In this document: positions 8,192-17,100 of the stretch, piece after piece | Numbering within the stretch: position 1 is the stretch's first letter | Layout of the letters: each line of letters begins with the position of its first letter | Source: an uncultured Muribaculaceae bacterium | Lineage (GTDB): Bacteria; Bacteroidota; Bacteroidia; Bacteroidales; Muribaculaceae | Direction of reading: 5' to 3' | NCBI GenBank assembly: GCA_934663645.1 | Contig: CAKUKR010000022.1 | Span: 1 to 28,467, forward strand | Length of the DNA stretch: 28,467 bases | The notes under the pieces: generated by a model | Database searches by the model: none | What the model saw: only the letters and a program-made list of their open reading frames with translations | Told to the model about the DNA's origin: nothing | Made by a program: the position numbers and the translations under genes

Positions 8192-9355
8192 TCAACGTGG
8201 TGGGTTGGTGCGGCGGGGGTGGCGGAGCTTGTAGATGTAGTAGAAGATGCGGCGGCAGTGGCCGTCTACGTCGGCTTGTGTCAGGTCGCCCCGCTCTATG
8301 GCGGCAAGGATGTCGCGGCGTGCCGCGTCGGTGTCGGAGGGGGCAAGCACCAGGTCTGCCCCGGCGGCGACGGCTTTCCATGCGGGCGCGCCTTCCGCGC
8401 CGCCCATGTTGAGGGCATCGGTCAGTATAAGTCCTTGGAATTTCATGTCATTGCGCAACAGGTCGGTTATCACTGCCGCAGACACGGCGGCCGGCTGTAT
8501 GTCGGGGTCTACTGCCGGCACGGCGATATGCCCGACCATGATGCCCGACATGCCGCCCTCGACGTATATGCGGAAGGGGAGCAGGTCTTGGCTCATCATC
8601 AGGTGAAGGCTCTTGTGCAGCACGGGCAGCGTGCGGTGGCTGTCCTCGGGGACGCTGCCGTGGCCGGGGAAGTGTTTCGCCACGGAAATCACGCCCCCCT
8701 CCTCGAGTGCGCGGGCGTATGCCGAGGCGAGGCGTGCCACCCGCGCCGGGTTTGCGCCGAAGCTGCGGCGCGACATTATGGACTGCCCGCCCTCGGGTAC
8801 AACGTCCACCACCGGGCCGAGTACCATTGTGATGCCGAGGCGGCGGCATTGCTGCGCCACACGTGAGCCGTATGACCGCATCAGCTTTTCGGAGGCGTAT
8901 GTGGAGAGTTCGCCGTTGACTGGATATGAGGGTGCGTCCTCAAGGCGCATCCCGAGTCCCCATTCAGCGTCGATTGAGAGTATCATGTCGGCGCGTCCCA
9001 TGCTGCGGAGGGTGTCGGCGATGATGCGGGCCGACAGCGTGTCGCCGCGCAGCAGCACGATGCCGCCGGTGTGGGTGTCGAGTGCGTAATGGCGCAGCTG
9101 GCGCAATGTGGGCGTGTCGTGGCGCGTGAACATTGCCGGCATTAGGAGCATCCCGGCACGCTGCTCCGGGGTCAATGCGCGGACGGCGGAGTCAGCCTTC
9201 ACACGCAGGAGCGAATCAGCGACCGCTGCGCTGTCAACCGCCGCTGCGCCAGCCGCCGTGGGGTCTGAAGACGGATGGTGCGGCGAAGAGCATGCCACGG
9301 TCGCCGCCAGCAGAGGCAGCAGCAACAGTGTCATCGTCCGCCACACCATATCCAT
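8192..9355 (-). CDS. GH3-family beta-N-acetylhexosaminidase-like lipoprotein
   Basis: The product is 387 residues. The N-terminus MDMVWRTMTLLLLPLLAATVACSS is a lipoprotein signal with lipobox ending at Cys22, so the protein is likely membrane-anchored in the periplasm or at the surface. The GH3 (NagZ-type) signature is clear: KHFPGHGSVPEDSH near residue 225, carrying the Lys-His and Asp/Ser-His acid/base loop, and LTDALNM near residue 310 with the predicted Asp nucleophile. Family members cleave terminal beta-N-acetylglucosamine from muropeptides or other glycans. It is a single-domain form (NagZ is about 340 residues), without the beta-lactamase-like fusion seen in some Bacteroidetes homologues. 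It starts 13 nt after the stop of the nucleotidase gene, so the two are co-transcribed. The precise substrate is not determined by the sequence. Confidence 0.85.
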   Translation of the reverse strand: MDMVWRTMTLLLLPLLAATVACSSPHHPSSDPTAAGAAAVDSAAVADSLLRVKADSAVRALTPEQRAGMLLMPAMFTRHDTPTLRQLRHYALDTHTGGIVLLRGDTLSARIIADTLRSMGRADMILSIDAEWGLGMRLEDAPSYPVNGELSTYASEKLMRSYGSRVAQQCRRLGITMVLGPVVDVVPEGGQSIMSRRSFGANPARVARLASAYARALEEGGVISVAKHFPGHGSVPEDSHRTLPVLHKSLHLMMSQDLLPFRIYVEGGMSGIMVGHIAVPAVDPDIQPAAVSAAVITDLLRNDMKFQGLILTDALNMGGAEGAPAWKAVAAGADLVLAPSDTDAARRDILAAIERGDLTQADVDGHCRRIFYYIYKLRHPRRTNPPR

Positions 9356-9368
9356 GTCTTTTGCCGTG

Positions 9369-10943
9369 TCAGGGTATTGTCACCTGCTTCTGGAAGCGTC
9401 CTGTCGGGTCTGGGGCTATGGGAAGCCCGAGCCTGGTCAGGTGGTTGATGTACCGCATTATAGGCACAGCCATCACGTCGCTGTCTGTCCAAATCACCTT
9501 GCCTCGGGAGATTGCGTCAAATCCGTCGTTGCCCTCGATGATGTATGAGATAGTCGATACGATGTACGTTTGCGAGGGGTCAATCTCGTTGCCGTCAAGC
9601 ACCATGCGCACGAACCCTCCCTTGCCGTCGGTGACCACGCGCACATTTGCGCTCACACCTTCGGCTCCGGCAGGAGAAGCGGCGACGCTCTTCATGGCAT
9701 CTATCAGGTCAGAGCCTTTCACCTCGGTTAGCACCATGTTGTTGGCAAAGGGGAACGTGCTGAGCATCTGTCCCTCGGTCACATCGCCCTTGGGCATGTC
9801 GTGGCGTATTCCGCCCACGTTCATGATGCCTATCACCGGGCGGCAATGCCCGATGCCGAGGCTGTCGAGCTTCTGCACGCCGTACCAGCGGGCGAAGTCG
9901 GCCGCCCAGTTGGCGTAGCCGCCGTTGTAGTTGTCGCTGTCGAGGTCATAGAGCGACTTGGCGATGACACGCGAGTTGACCGAATCCACCACGTGGCGGA
10001 ACGGCTTGATAAACTTCGTCATGCGTGCGTCGAGACGGTCGGCGGGGAAGCGGTCAGTCACGGGAATGAGCTTGTACTCGGCAGCATCTGCGCCGCTCTT
10101 GATGCGGTCTGTGTCAATGGTGATTTCGCCGATGTACTTGCCGCCGCGCCCGGTCTGCGCCACCAGCACGTCGCGGCCGTCAGCGTTCTTGACGACTGAC
10201 GGGTCTTTGCCGGCATTGCCGGGGAGGATGACCGAATGTGAATGTCCGCCGATGATGATGTCGATGTCATGGCTTGTGCGGGCGATGTCATAGTCGGTCG
10301 GCTTGCCGTTTTCCTCTACGATGCCGATGTGCGACACCACTACCACCAGGTCGCACTTCTTGTCAGCCTTGAGGAAGTGTGCTGTTTCGTTGGCGGTCTT
10401 GACAGCGTCTTTGTACACCAGCCCCGGGTAGTTTGCCTTGGAAATCAGCTTGTCCGGGTTGACGTTGATGCCGATGAAGCCAATCTTCTTGCCGCCGATT
10501 TTCTTGATGACGTATGGCGAGAACATGCCTCGCAGCGGAGTGGCGGAAAAATCATAGTTGGCTGAGAGGCGAGCAGCCTTCACGTCCTTGTAGTAGCGGG
10601 CTAGGCTCTCGAGGCCGTTGTCAAACTCGTGGTTGCCCAGCGTGCGTATGTCATAGCCCATCATGTTCATCAGCGGGTACTCCACGTCGCCGCCGAAGAA
10701 CTTGAAGTAGAGCGTGCCTTGCACCACATCACCGGCATCTATCAGCACCACGTTTTTCTGCACGTTGCGCACACTGTCGATTATCGCCTTGCGTTGCAGC
10801 ACACCGCCTGCGCCCTTAGCGTCGGGGTCAATGGCAGAGTGGGTGTCATTGGTGTGCAGCAGCACCACTGTGTCGGCAGAGGCGACAGCCAAAGCCGACA
10901 GCATCAGGGGAACTATTATCCTCCGTATACGTTTTAATGTCAT
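9369..10943 (-). CDS. 5'-nucleotidase / UshA-family metallophosphoesterase, exported
   Basis: The product is 524 residues with an N-terminal signal peptide ([23 protein letters not shown]). The calcineurin-like metal-binding motifs appear in order: HTNDTHS (~30), DAGDVVQGT (~70), GNHEFDNG (~100), VSHIGI (~205) and GGHSHS (~235). A second half (~325-510) matches the 5'-nucleotidase C-terminal domain ([34 protein letters not shown]), which supplies substrate binding. The family hydrolyses nucleotides, 2',3'-cyclic nucleotides or UDP-sugars in the periplasm for nucleoside and phosphate scavenging. It is the first gene of a two-gene operon with the GH3 lipoprotein and is divergent from rubrerythrin. 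Exact specificity (5'-nucleotidase, UDP-sugar hydrolase or cyclic phosphodiesterase) cannot be read from the sequence. Confidence 0.88.
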   Translation of the reverse strand: MTLKRIRRIIVPLMLSALAVASADTVVLLHTNDTHSAIDPDAKGAGGVLQRKAIIDSVRNVQKNVVLIDAGDVVQGTLYFKFFGGDVEYPLMNMMGYDIRTLGNHEFDNGLESLARYYKDVKAARLSANYDFSATPLRGMFSPYVIKKIGGKKIGFIGINVNPDKLISKANYPGLVYKDAVKTANETAHFLKADKKCDLVVVVSHIGIVEENGKPTDYDIARTSHDIDIIIGGHSHSVILPGNAGKDPSVVKNADGRDVLVAQTGRGGKYIGEITIDTDRIKSGADAAEYKLIPVTDRFPADRLDARMTKFIKPFRHVVDSVNSRVIAKSLYDLDSDNYNGGYANWAADFARWYGVQKLDSLGIGHCRPVIGIMNVGGIRHDMPKGDVTEGQMLSTFPFANNMVLTEVKGSDLIDAMKSVAASPAGAEGVSANVRVVTDGKGGFVRMVLDGNEIDPSQTYIVSTISYIIEGNDGFDAISRGKVIWTDSDVMAVPIMRYINHLTRLGLPIAPDPTGRFQKQVTIP

Positions 10944-10966
10944 AGTCGTTTGTGTTGTTTATGCCG

Positions 10967-10998
10967 TGAAATTACGCATTATCGGCGAATTGGGCAAA
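10967..10998 (-). promoter_or_regulatory. Candidate promoter of the nucleotidase-GH3 operon
   Basis: On the minus strand, TTTG (10998-10995), 20 nt, TAATTTCA (10974-10967). Spacing and the first six -7 bases fit the Bacteroidetes consensus; the last two differ. The leader would be about 20 nt. No comparable plus-strand element was found for rubrerythrin in this 111-nt divergent gap. Confidence 0.35.
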
Positions 10999-11054
10999 TT
11001 TCTCCGTCAGAAACAGCGCAAATGCCATGTCAAACCCCAAAACAGCAACACAAA

Positions 11055-11603
11055 ATGGACGTAAAGACACTGAAAGGCTCCCGCACGGAGCAGAACCTGC
11101 AAGCCGCATTCGCAGGAGAATCGATGGCTCGCAACAAGTACACCTACTATGCCGGCAAGGCACGCAAGGACGGCTATGAGCAGATAGCCAAGATATTTGA
11201 GGAGACGGCAGCCAACGAGAAGGAACACGCCAAGCTGTGGTTCAAGCTGCTGCACGGCGGCGAAATCGCCTCTACGCTCGACAACCTGCGAGATGCCGCC
11301 GACGGCGAGAACTATGAATGGACCGACATGTACGAGCGTTTCGCCGCCGAGGCCCGTGAGGAGGGGTTTGCGCAGATCGCAGCCCTCTTTGCCATGGTGG
11401 CGAAAATCGAGAAGGAACACGAGGAGCGTTACCTCCGGCTCATAGCCAACATCGAGCAAGGCCTCGTGTTCTCACGCGAGGGCGACACCGTGTGGGTATG
11501 CGGCAACTGCGGCCATGTGGTCATCGGCAAGAAAGCACCCGAAATCTGCCCCGTGTGCAAGCATCCGCAGGCATACTTCGAGATACGCGCCGACAACTTC
11601 TGA
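11055..11603 (+). CDS. rbr: Rubrerythrin
   Basis: The product is 182 residues from ATG 11055; the open frame starts 105 nt earlier, but the family begins at [16 protein letters not shown] four-helix diiron domain carries the two characteristic ligand sets ([15 protein letters not shown] with [12 protein letters not shown], and EAREEGF with [10 protein letters not shown]). A C-terminal rubredoxin-like domain with CGNC, 12 residues, CPVC binds one iron. Rubrerythrin reduces hydrogen peroxide in the cytoplasm of anaerobes using rubredoxin/NADH-derived electrons, which suits an anaerobic gut bacterium. The gene is alone on the plus strand and converges on dnaB, with only 19 nt between the two stop codons. 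No clear promoter motif was seen upstream, so a peroxide-regulated, non-consensus promoter is possible. Confidence 0.95.
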   Translation: MDVKTLKGSRTEQNLQAAFAGESMARNKYTYYAGKARKDGYEQIAKIFEETAANEKEHAKLWFKLLHGGEIASTLDNLRDAADGENYEWTDMYERFAAEAREEGFAQIAALFAMVAKIEKEHEERYLRLIANIEQGLVFSREGDTVWVCGNCGHVVIGKKAPEICPVCKHPQAYFEIRADNF

Positions 11604-11622
11604 AGGGTGGGGCAGCCGCCTG

Positions 11623-13197
11623 TCAGAAGGGGAGCGGGCCTTCGTCCTTGCCAGGCATGATGTCGGGCATGGTTGACGAGTTGGCAGACTGGGCAAACGA
11701 GTCGGTCAGGCTTACGCCGCCGTCTGCCGGCTCGCTGTTCATGCGGCTGGGTATCTGCTGCATCTGCGGGCCGCTGTAGCTTTCGTCGATTGACGAGAAC
11801 GACTCCTGGAAGTTCTCGAATTTCGCATAGTTCTTGATGAAGCGCAGGTCTATCGTGCCCACCGCGCCGCTGCGGTGCTTAGCCACGATGAGTTCCGCCA
11901 GCCCTCGTATGTCCTTGCCCTGCGCGTCCACGCCCTCGCGGTTGTAGTATTCGGGGCGGTGGATGAAGCAGACGATGTCGGCATCCTGCTCTATCGCGCC
12001 CGACTCACGCAGGTCGGAGAGCATCGGGCGTTTGTCCTCACGCGACTCTGTGGAGCGGTTGAGCTGCGACAGGGCAATGATGGGTATGTTCAGCTCCTTG
12101 GCAAGGGCTTTTAGCGAGCGCGAAATGGTGCTGACCTCCTGCTCGCGGCTGCCGAGGCGCATTCCGGCGACGGTCATGAGCTGCAGGTAGTCTATCATTA
12201 TCATCTTCACGCCGTGTTCGCGCACCAGTCGGCGTGCTTTGGTACGCAGCTCGGTTATGCTGAGGCCAGGGGTTTCGTCGAGATACATGGGCGCACCGTA
12301 CACGCTGGCAAGCTGTGAGTTGAGGTAGTCCTGCTCGGCGTTGGTGAGCTGTCCGCTCTTGATTTTCTCGCCTTCGATTGAGCCGATGTTTGAGAGCAGG
12401 CGCTTGACCAGCTGCACGCTTGACATCTCGAGGGTGAAAATGGCAGTCGGTATGGAGTAGTCTACTGCCATGTTCTTCGCCATTGAAAGGACAAAGGCGG
12501 TCTTGCCCATAGCCGGACGCGCAGCGATGATGATGAGGTCAGAGTTCTGCCAGCCGCCGGTCATCTTGTCGAGTTCGGTGTATCCGGTCTGCAGTCCGGA
12601 GAGACCGGTCTCGGTGTTGCGGGCGTTCTGCATCTGCTCGAGGGCGAGGTTGATGACCGGGTCTATCTGCTCGACTTCGCGCTTCAGCTGCGTCTGGGAG
12701 ATTTCAAACAACGCTCCCTCGGCCTCCTGCAGCAGGTCGTCCACGTCGTTTGACTCGTCAAAAGCCTTCGATTCGATTTTGGTCGCAAAGTTTATCAGGC
12801 GGCGAGCCAAGTATTTCTGGGCTACAATTCGGGCGTGGAACTCCACATGGGCTGCGGAGTAGACACGCGAGGTGAGGTCTGTGATGTATACAACGCCGCC
12901 CACCTTGTCGAGGTTCTTGTCGGCACGCAGCTGCTCGGTCACGGAAATCATGTCGATAGGCCGCTGGTTTAAGCCGAGCGACTCGATGGCGGCGTATATC
13001 ATCTTGTGGCGCGGGTCGTAGAAGGCATCGGGGGTGAGCAGGTCGCATACGCTCATGTATGCGTCTTTCTCGAGCATCAATGCGCCGAGTACGGCCTCCT
13101 CGAGGTCATTGTCATGCGGCGGCAGCTTGCCTAAGGAGTCGGTCTGGCGCGGGTTTGGGCTTCGGTAATCTTGCGACTGTTTCTTGTATTCAGGCAT
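11623..13197 (-). CDS. dnaB: Replicative DNA helicase DnaB
   Basis: The product is 524 residues from the ATG at 13197 (MPEYKKQSQDYRSPN). The frame stays open 69 codons further upstream, but that stretch lies over the end of menA and has no DnaB similarity. It has the DnaB N-terminal helical domain (LPPHDNDLEEAVLGALML onward, ~28-130) and the RecA-like C-terminal ATPase with Walker A (ARPAMGKTAF, ~230), Walker B (MIMIDYLQLM, ~336) and the DnaB motifs ALSQLNRSTESR and DLRESGAIEQDAD. It is the hexameric helicase that unwinds the fork and recruits primase. It is the last gene of a three-gene operon after menA (35 nt gap). The C-terminal end DEGPLPF resembles the acidic-hydrophobic tip of SSB. I saw no intein. 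Confidence 0.96.
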   Translation of the reverse strand: MPEYKKQSQDYRSPNPRQTDSLGKLPPHDNDLEEAVLGALMLEKDAYMSVCDLLTPDAFYDPRHKMIYAAIESLGLNQRPIDMISVTEQLRADKNLDKVGGVVYITDLTSRVYSAAHVEFHARIVAQKYLARRLINFATKIESKAFDESNDVDDLLQEAEGALFEISQTQLKREVEQIDPVINLALEQMQNARNTETGLSGLQTGYTELDKMTGGWQNSDLIIIAARPAMGKTAFVLSMAKNMAVDYSIPTAIFTLEMSSVQLVKRLLSNIGSIEGEKIKSGQLTNAEQDYLNSQLASVYGAPMYLDETPGLSITELRTKARRLVREHGVKMIMIDYLQLMTVAGMRLGSREQEVSTISRSLKALAKELNIPIIALSQLNRSTESREDKRPMLSDLRESGAIEQDADIVCFIHRPEYYNREGVDAQGKDIRGLAELIVAKHRSGAVGTIDLRFIKNYAKFENFQESFSSIDESYSGPQMQQIPSRMNSEPADGGVSLTDSFAQSANSSTMPDIMPGKDEGPLPF

Positions 13198-13232
13198 GGT
13201 GACAGGTGCGTATTTGTATAGGGTTTCGGAGG

Positions 13233-14141
13233 TTATGTCAATGGATTGGAGGCAAGTGCGATGCACAGTGCCACGGCAAAGGCGAGCAGCGTGACGGCAG
13301 TCTTGCCGAGCAGCTGATTCAGCGCGGCGCCGGAGCGGGAGCGTATCTGGCGGAAAAGGGCAATGCCGGCCGCAGCGAGGGCTGCATACATGAGCCACCA
13401 CCATGGGGAGAGCGAGGTCATGGTGACTGCTGCGGCAAGAGCTGCCGCAGCCAACGCTGACAGCAGGTATACGGCCGACATGACGCGCCGCCCGAACAGT
13501 ACAACAGTGGTTTTCTTGCCCACAGCCGCGTCATCGTTCATGTCGCGGTAATTATTTACAATCAGCACGTTGGAGGCGAGCAGCCCCACCGCGAGAGCAA
13601 TGCACCACACCAATGGCGAGAACGCGGCAGCGCCGGCCTGGACGTAAGCGGTGAGAGTCACCGGGACAAGCCCGAAGAACACGATCACCGCCACATCGCC
13701 CAGCCCATGGTGTGACAGGGGGAACGGCCCGGTGCTGTAGCCAATAGCGAACAGGGCGATGGCGATGCCGCATGGCAGCAGCCACCAGCTGCCGAAAAAC
13801 AGCAGTGACATGCCAAGCAACGCAGCCACGGCAAGCGTGGCATACGTTGCATTGCGCATCTGGCGCGGTGATATGTCCCCCTCGGTGACACCCCGGCGAA
13901 ACCCCTCGCGCCCCTTGCGGTCGAGGCCGCCGACGTAGTCATAATACTCGTTGGCGAAGTTGGACGCCACTTGCGCCAGCACGGCGAACAGGAGGCATAT
14001 CACCGCTGGCACGAGGCGGAAGCCGCTGTAGTGAGCAGCGCAGCCGCAGCCCGCGACTACGCCGGCAACGCTGACTGGCAATGTGCGCAGCCGCATAGCC
14101 TCTATCCACACTCCAACACGGCTTTTCCGAGGTTCGGTCAT
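13233..14141 (-). CDS. menA: 1,4-dihydroxy-2-naphthoate polyprenyltransferase MenA (UbiA superfamily)
   Basis: The product is 302 residues, mostly hydrophobic, with about eight or nine predicted membrane helices. The two UbiA-family Asp-rich motifs are present: ASNFANEYYDYVGGLD (~65-80) and NNYRDMNDDAAVGKKT (~185-200), which bind the prenyl diphosphate through magnesium. FRRGVTEGDISP just after the first motif is typical of MenA. The enzyme attaches the polyprenyl tail to 1,4-dihydroxy-2-naphthoate, making demethylmenaquinone at the inner membrane for anaerobic respiration. Its ATG is separated by a single base from the TGA of the upstream 1370-residue gene, so translation is probably coupled. 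No other menaquinone genes are in the window. Confidence 0.9.
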   Translation of the reverse strand: MTEPRKSRVGVWIEAMRLRTLPVSVAGVVAGCGCAAHYSGFRLVPAVICLLFAVLAQVASNFANEYYDYVGGLDRKGREGFRRGVTEGDISPRQMRNATYATLAVAALLGMSLLFFGSWWLLPCGIAIALFAIGYSTGPFPLSHHGLGDVAVIVFFGLVPVTLTAYVQAGAAAFSPLVWCIALAVGLLASNVLIVNNYRDMNDDAAVGKKTTVVLFGRRVMSAVYLLSALAAAALAAAVTMTSLSPWWWLMYAALAAAGIALFRQIRSRSGAALNQLLGKTAVTLLAFAVALCIALASNPLT

Positions 14142-14142
14142 G

Positions 14143-17100
14143 TCAGTCTACCGGTTTCAGCGGTTTGAGCATCTCCAGCACGTCGCTCATGTCAGGCTGG
14201 TTGCGGTTCTTGGAATGCACCAATGTGCCCTGCAAGTTCTTGGACTGCTCCAATGCCTTGGGGAATAGCGCGTCTGCCTTGTCTGCCGGCACTATGTCCT
14301 GCATCAGGATAGTGCAGTCACCATCGCAGAGGGGATTTCCCTTGCTTGAGAACTCGCGTGACTGTGGCAGGTCGTCCACCTTGTCGAGGCGGTACATCAG
14401 TATGCCGGAAGCGTTGCGGATGAACGACACGAGGTAGTTGCTTCGGTCGGCAAGGTTGACATGGGTGATTTTGGCGTCAGCCGGCAGGTCTATCGTGCCG
14501 CCGTTCACGAGGTCATTGACCTCGCGCATATCCACGCGGCAGACGGTCTTGCTGTCATACGTCACCACCATCCAGCCGCCGGTCTCCTTCTCGGAGACGG
14601 CGAGGCTGAGCCGGCCGTCCTCCCAGCGGTCTTCGGCCGATGCGTAAATCGTCCTGTCCGAGAAGTAGAGGTAGTATGCCGGGTGTATGAAGCCGGGTTC
14701 ATAGTCATGGAGTATGTTGAGGCGGTGCATGCCGGTCTGTATCTTGTCGCCGTCCTCAGCCTCGGCGGCCGCTTTCGGCGCGGCCTTGCGCTGTGGCGCG
14801 GGCGCAGCCTCCTGTGTCTGGGGGGCAGCGTCGCCGTCCGCGGGAGCTTCCTCGCGGCTTTCAGCGGCAGCGGTCGCCATCAGGCGTGCCATCATCTCGT
14901 CATAGTTCTGCTTGCGAGCTGCAATGAAATCGTCGCGGTCAAGCCCGGTCTTTGGACGTGTCGAGGAGCTGTGGCGCACGAATATTTTGCCGTCGAGTTC
15001 TACAGGACGGTCTACGGGGGTGATTTCCACGCGGATAACCCCTTTCGTTGATTCCTGGTCGCTGGAAATCTGGATATGGTCGGCGGCAAAGCCCGGGAGG
15101 CGGTTGTGGATTACGGATTCGAGGTCAACGATCATCGCGTCGATAGTATCCCTCTTGCCGCGGCTGCGGCGGAACCGCTTGTCGTCGGCGAGGCCGGCCT
15201 CGTAGCCCAGGTCGTTGACGCCGATATAGAGTGTGCCTCCGGTGCTGTTGAGGAAACCGCAAATGATTTCCATGATTTCCTGCTCCTGCGCTTCGGGGCG
15301 CGGGCGCATGTGGTCGGCCTTCTTGTTGGTAAACACGAGCGACGACTTGAACTCGAGGTGCTGGTCCTCCTCGCCGTAGTATTTCAGCACCGTCTCGCTG
15401 CTGTTGACATTCAGTATCGAGGCGATGTTGTTCTTGATCTTCTTCTGCACCTCCTCCTCGGCGTCGTCGGCGATGAGGTTGAACGAGAGCGCGAGCGAGG
15501 CCAGACGGCGTTCCGTCTCGTCGCCGTGGTTGGCAAACTCCCACAGGTCGGTGTTGTTCTCGGGCGAATCGAGCGAAGCCACAATCTCCAGCTTGCTGTA
15601 CAGCTTGGCGAGCATCGGGTGCCCCTTGACAGCCTCGCTGTGCTTGCTCAGCTCGTCGAGGTCAACGCGCTTCTCGCGGGCGTATGACTCGAGGTGGATA
15701 AGCAGCTCCTGATGCAGGCGCATCACGCCGTACAGGCTGTCGTCGCCGATGATTTTCGCCAGCAGGGCGGCAAGTCCCAGGTAATTGAATGCGTTGAAAT
15801 ACTCCTTTTCGGTGAACGCCTTGCGCTGCAGCATGCGCACCAGTTCCGCCACATCCTCGTCGCTCATCACCTCGCGGGCGTCGATTACCTCCTCTTCCTT
15901 GCCGTTGTCGTCCGTGGCGTTGGGGTTCTCCTCGCCGAGGTTTTTCGCAATCGCCGCGAGCGGCGCTTTCTTGCCGTATGACGCGCCGCTGCCCGACATC
16001 ACGTCTATCAGCTCGCCCTCCATGTACAGGTTGGGACTCGGGTCTTGGTGGTCCTCCCCAAGGTAACGCACCATCACGACTGTGCCCTTGGAAAGCGTCT
16101 CACCCTCCCAGAACGGCACTTTGAGCGTATAGCCGTTGTCGGAAAGGCAGATGTACTTTTTGCTGCGGAAGTCCACGTCGCGTATGCAAGCGCGGGAAAT
16201 GTCGCCGACCTCCGCCGATTCGCGGAGCATCTCGTTGATCTGCCGCTTTAGGGTGAACGTGCACTCCGCGCCGGCATTGAGCACTACCGCCGGATACAGC
16301 AGCTGGTTGCCGTTCTCGTCGCAGAATATGCTCATGTCGCCGTCGTAGTTGTTGGGGATGTCATACTCGTTGAGCCAGGGGACAAAGGTGTCCGGGCCGA
16401 CGTTAATCCAACCCTCTCCCTCGTAGCCATCGTCCACGATAGTGGCGTGCAGGCGCAGCCGCCGCCATTCGGGGCGCGTATAGTCTATCTTGTAATAGTC
16501 GATGGTGATCATCACCGCATCGCCGTCCTCCGGAGCCTGCTTGCGCACCTCGCCCGCGTCCTCCTGCCGGTTTTCCGCAGTCAAGCCGCGCTCTATGTCA
16601 GCCCACATCTGCTTGTACGCCTTCAGGTTCTTCCTTCTGGCCGCGCTGGGAGTCTGTACGTTCCCTTTCATGAGGATAGTCGGCTTCATCCAGCTCATGA
16701 GCGAGGCCGGCAGCACCGAGTCGTTGTCCTCGGCGCGACGCTCGCGTATCAGCAGCTCCGCCGGGCGCAGCTCGAGCGAGATGTCGCCGTTGTTGTAGAC
16801 CTTGGGCAGGGTGGCGGCTGCTGACACGGCATCGCGCATATTCGACGCCTTGGTCAGCAGTATCTGGAACGCCGACGTGTCGTTCCACCCGAAGTCGTGC
16901 GAATACTCGTTGCCCAGCACCGAGCCGACAGCCTTGTAGAGCAGGTTGTCAACCTCCTGCGCGTGCAGTTCGGCGTTGCTGCCGTGGTAGTATGTCAGGT
17001 AACGGTAGAACATCGCCTTGTTGTGCTGTATGTCCACATTGTCCTTGGCCGAGGCGAGCAGCGACTGAATGGCGATGGCGCGTATGACCTTGTTGAGCAG

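Noticed and set aside
10950..11054. 35-residue N-terminal extension of rubrerythrin
   Set aside because: It overlaps the probable promoter region of the divergent nucleotidase gene and is not part of the rubrerythrin family; MDVKTLKGS is the usual start.
13197..13404. N-terminal extension of DnaB to 593 residues
   Set aside because: The extra 69 codons overlie menA in another frame, are Cys/Arg-rich and unlike DnaB; the ATG at 13197 gives the normal start.
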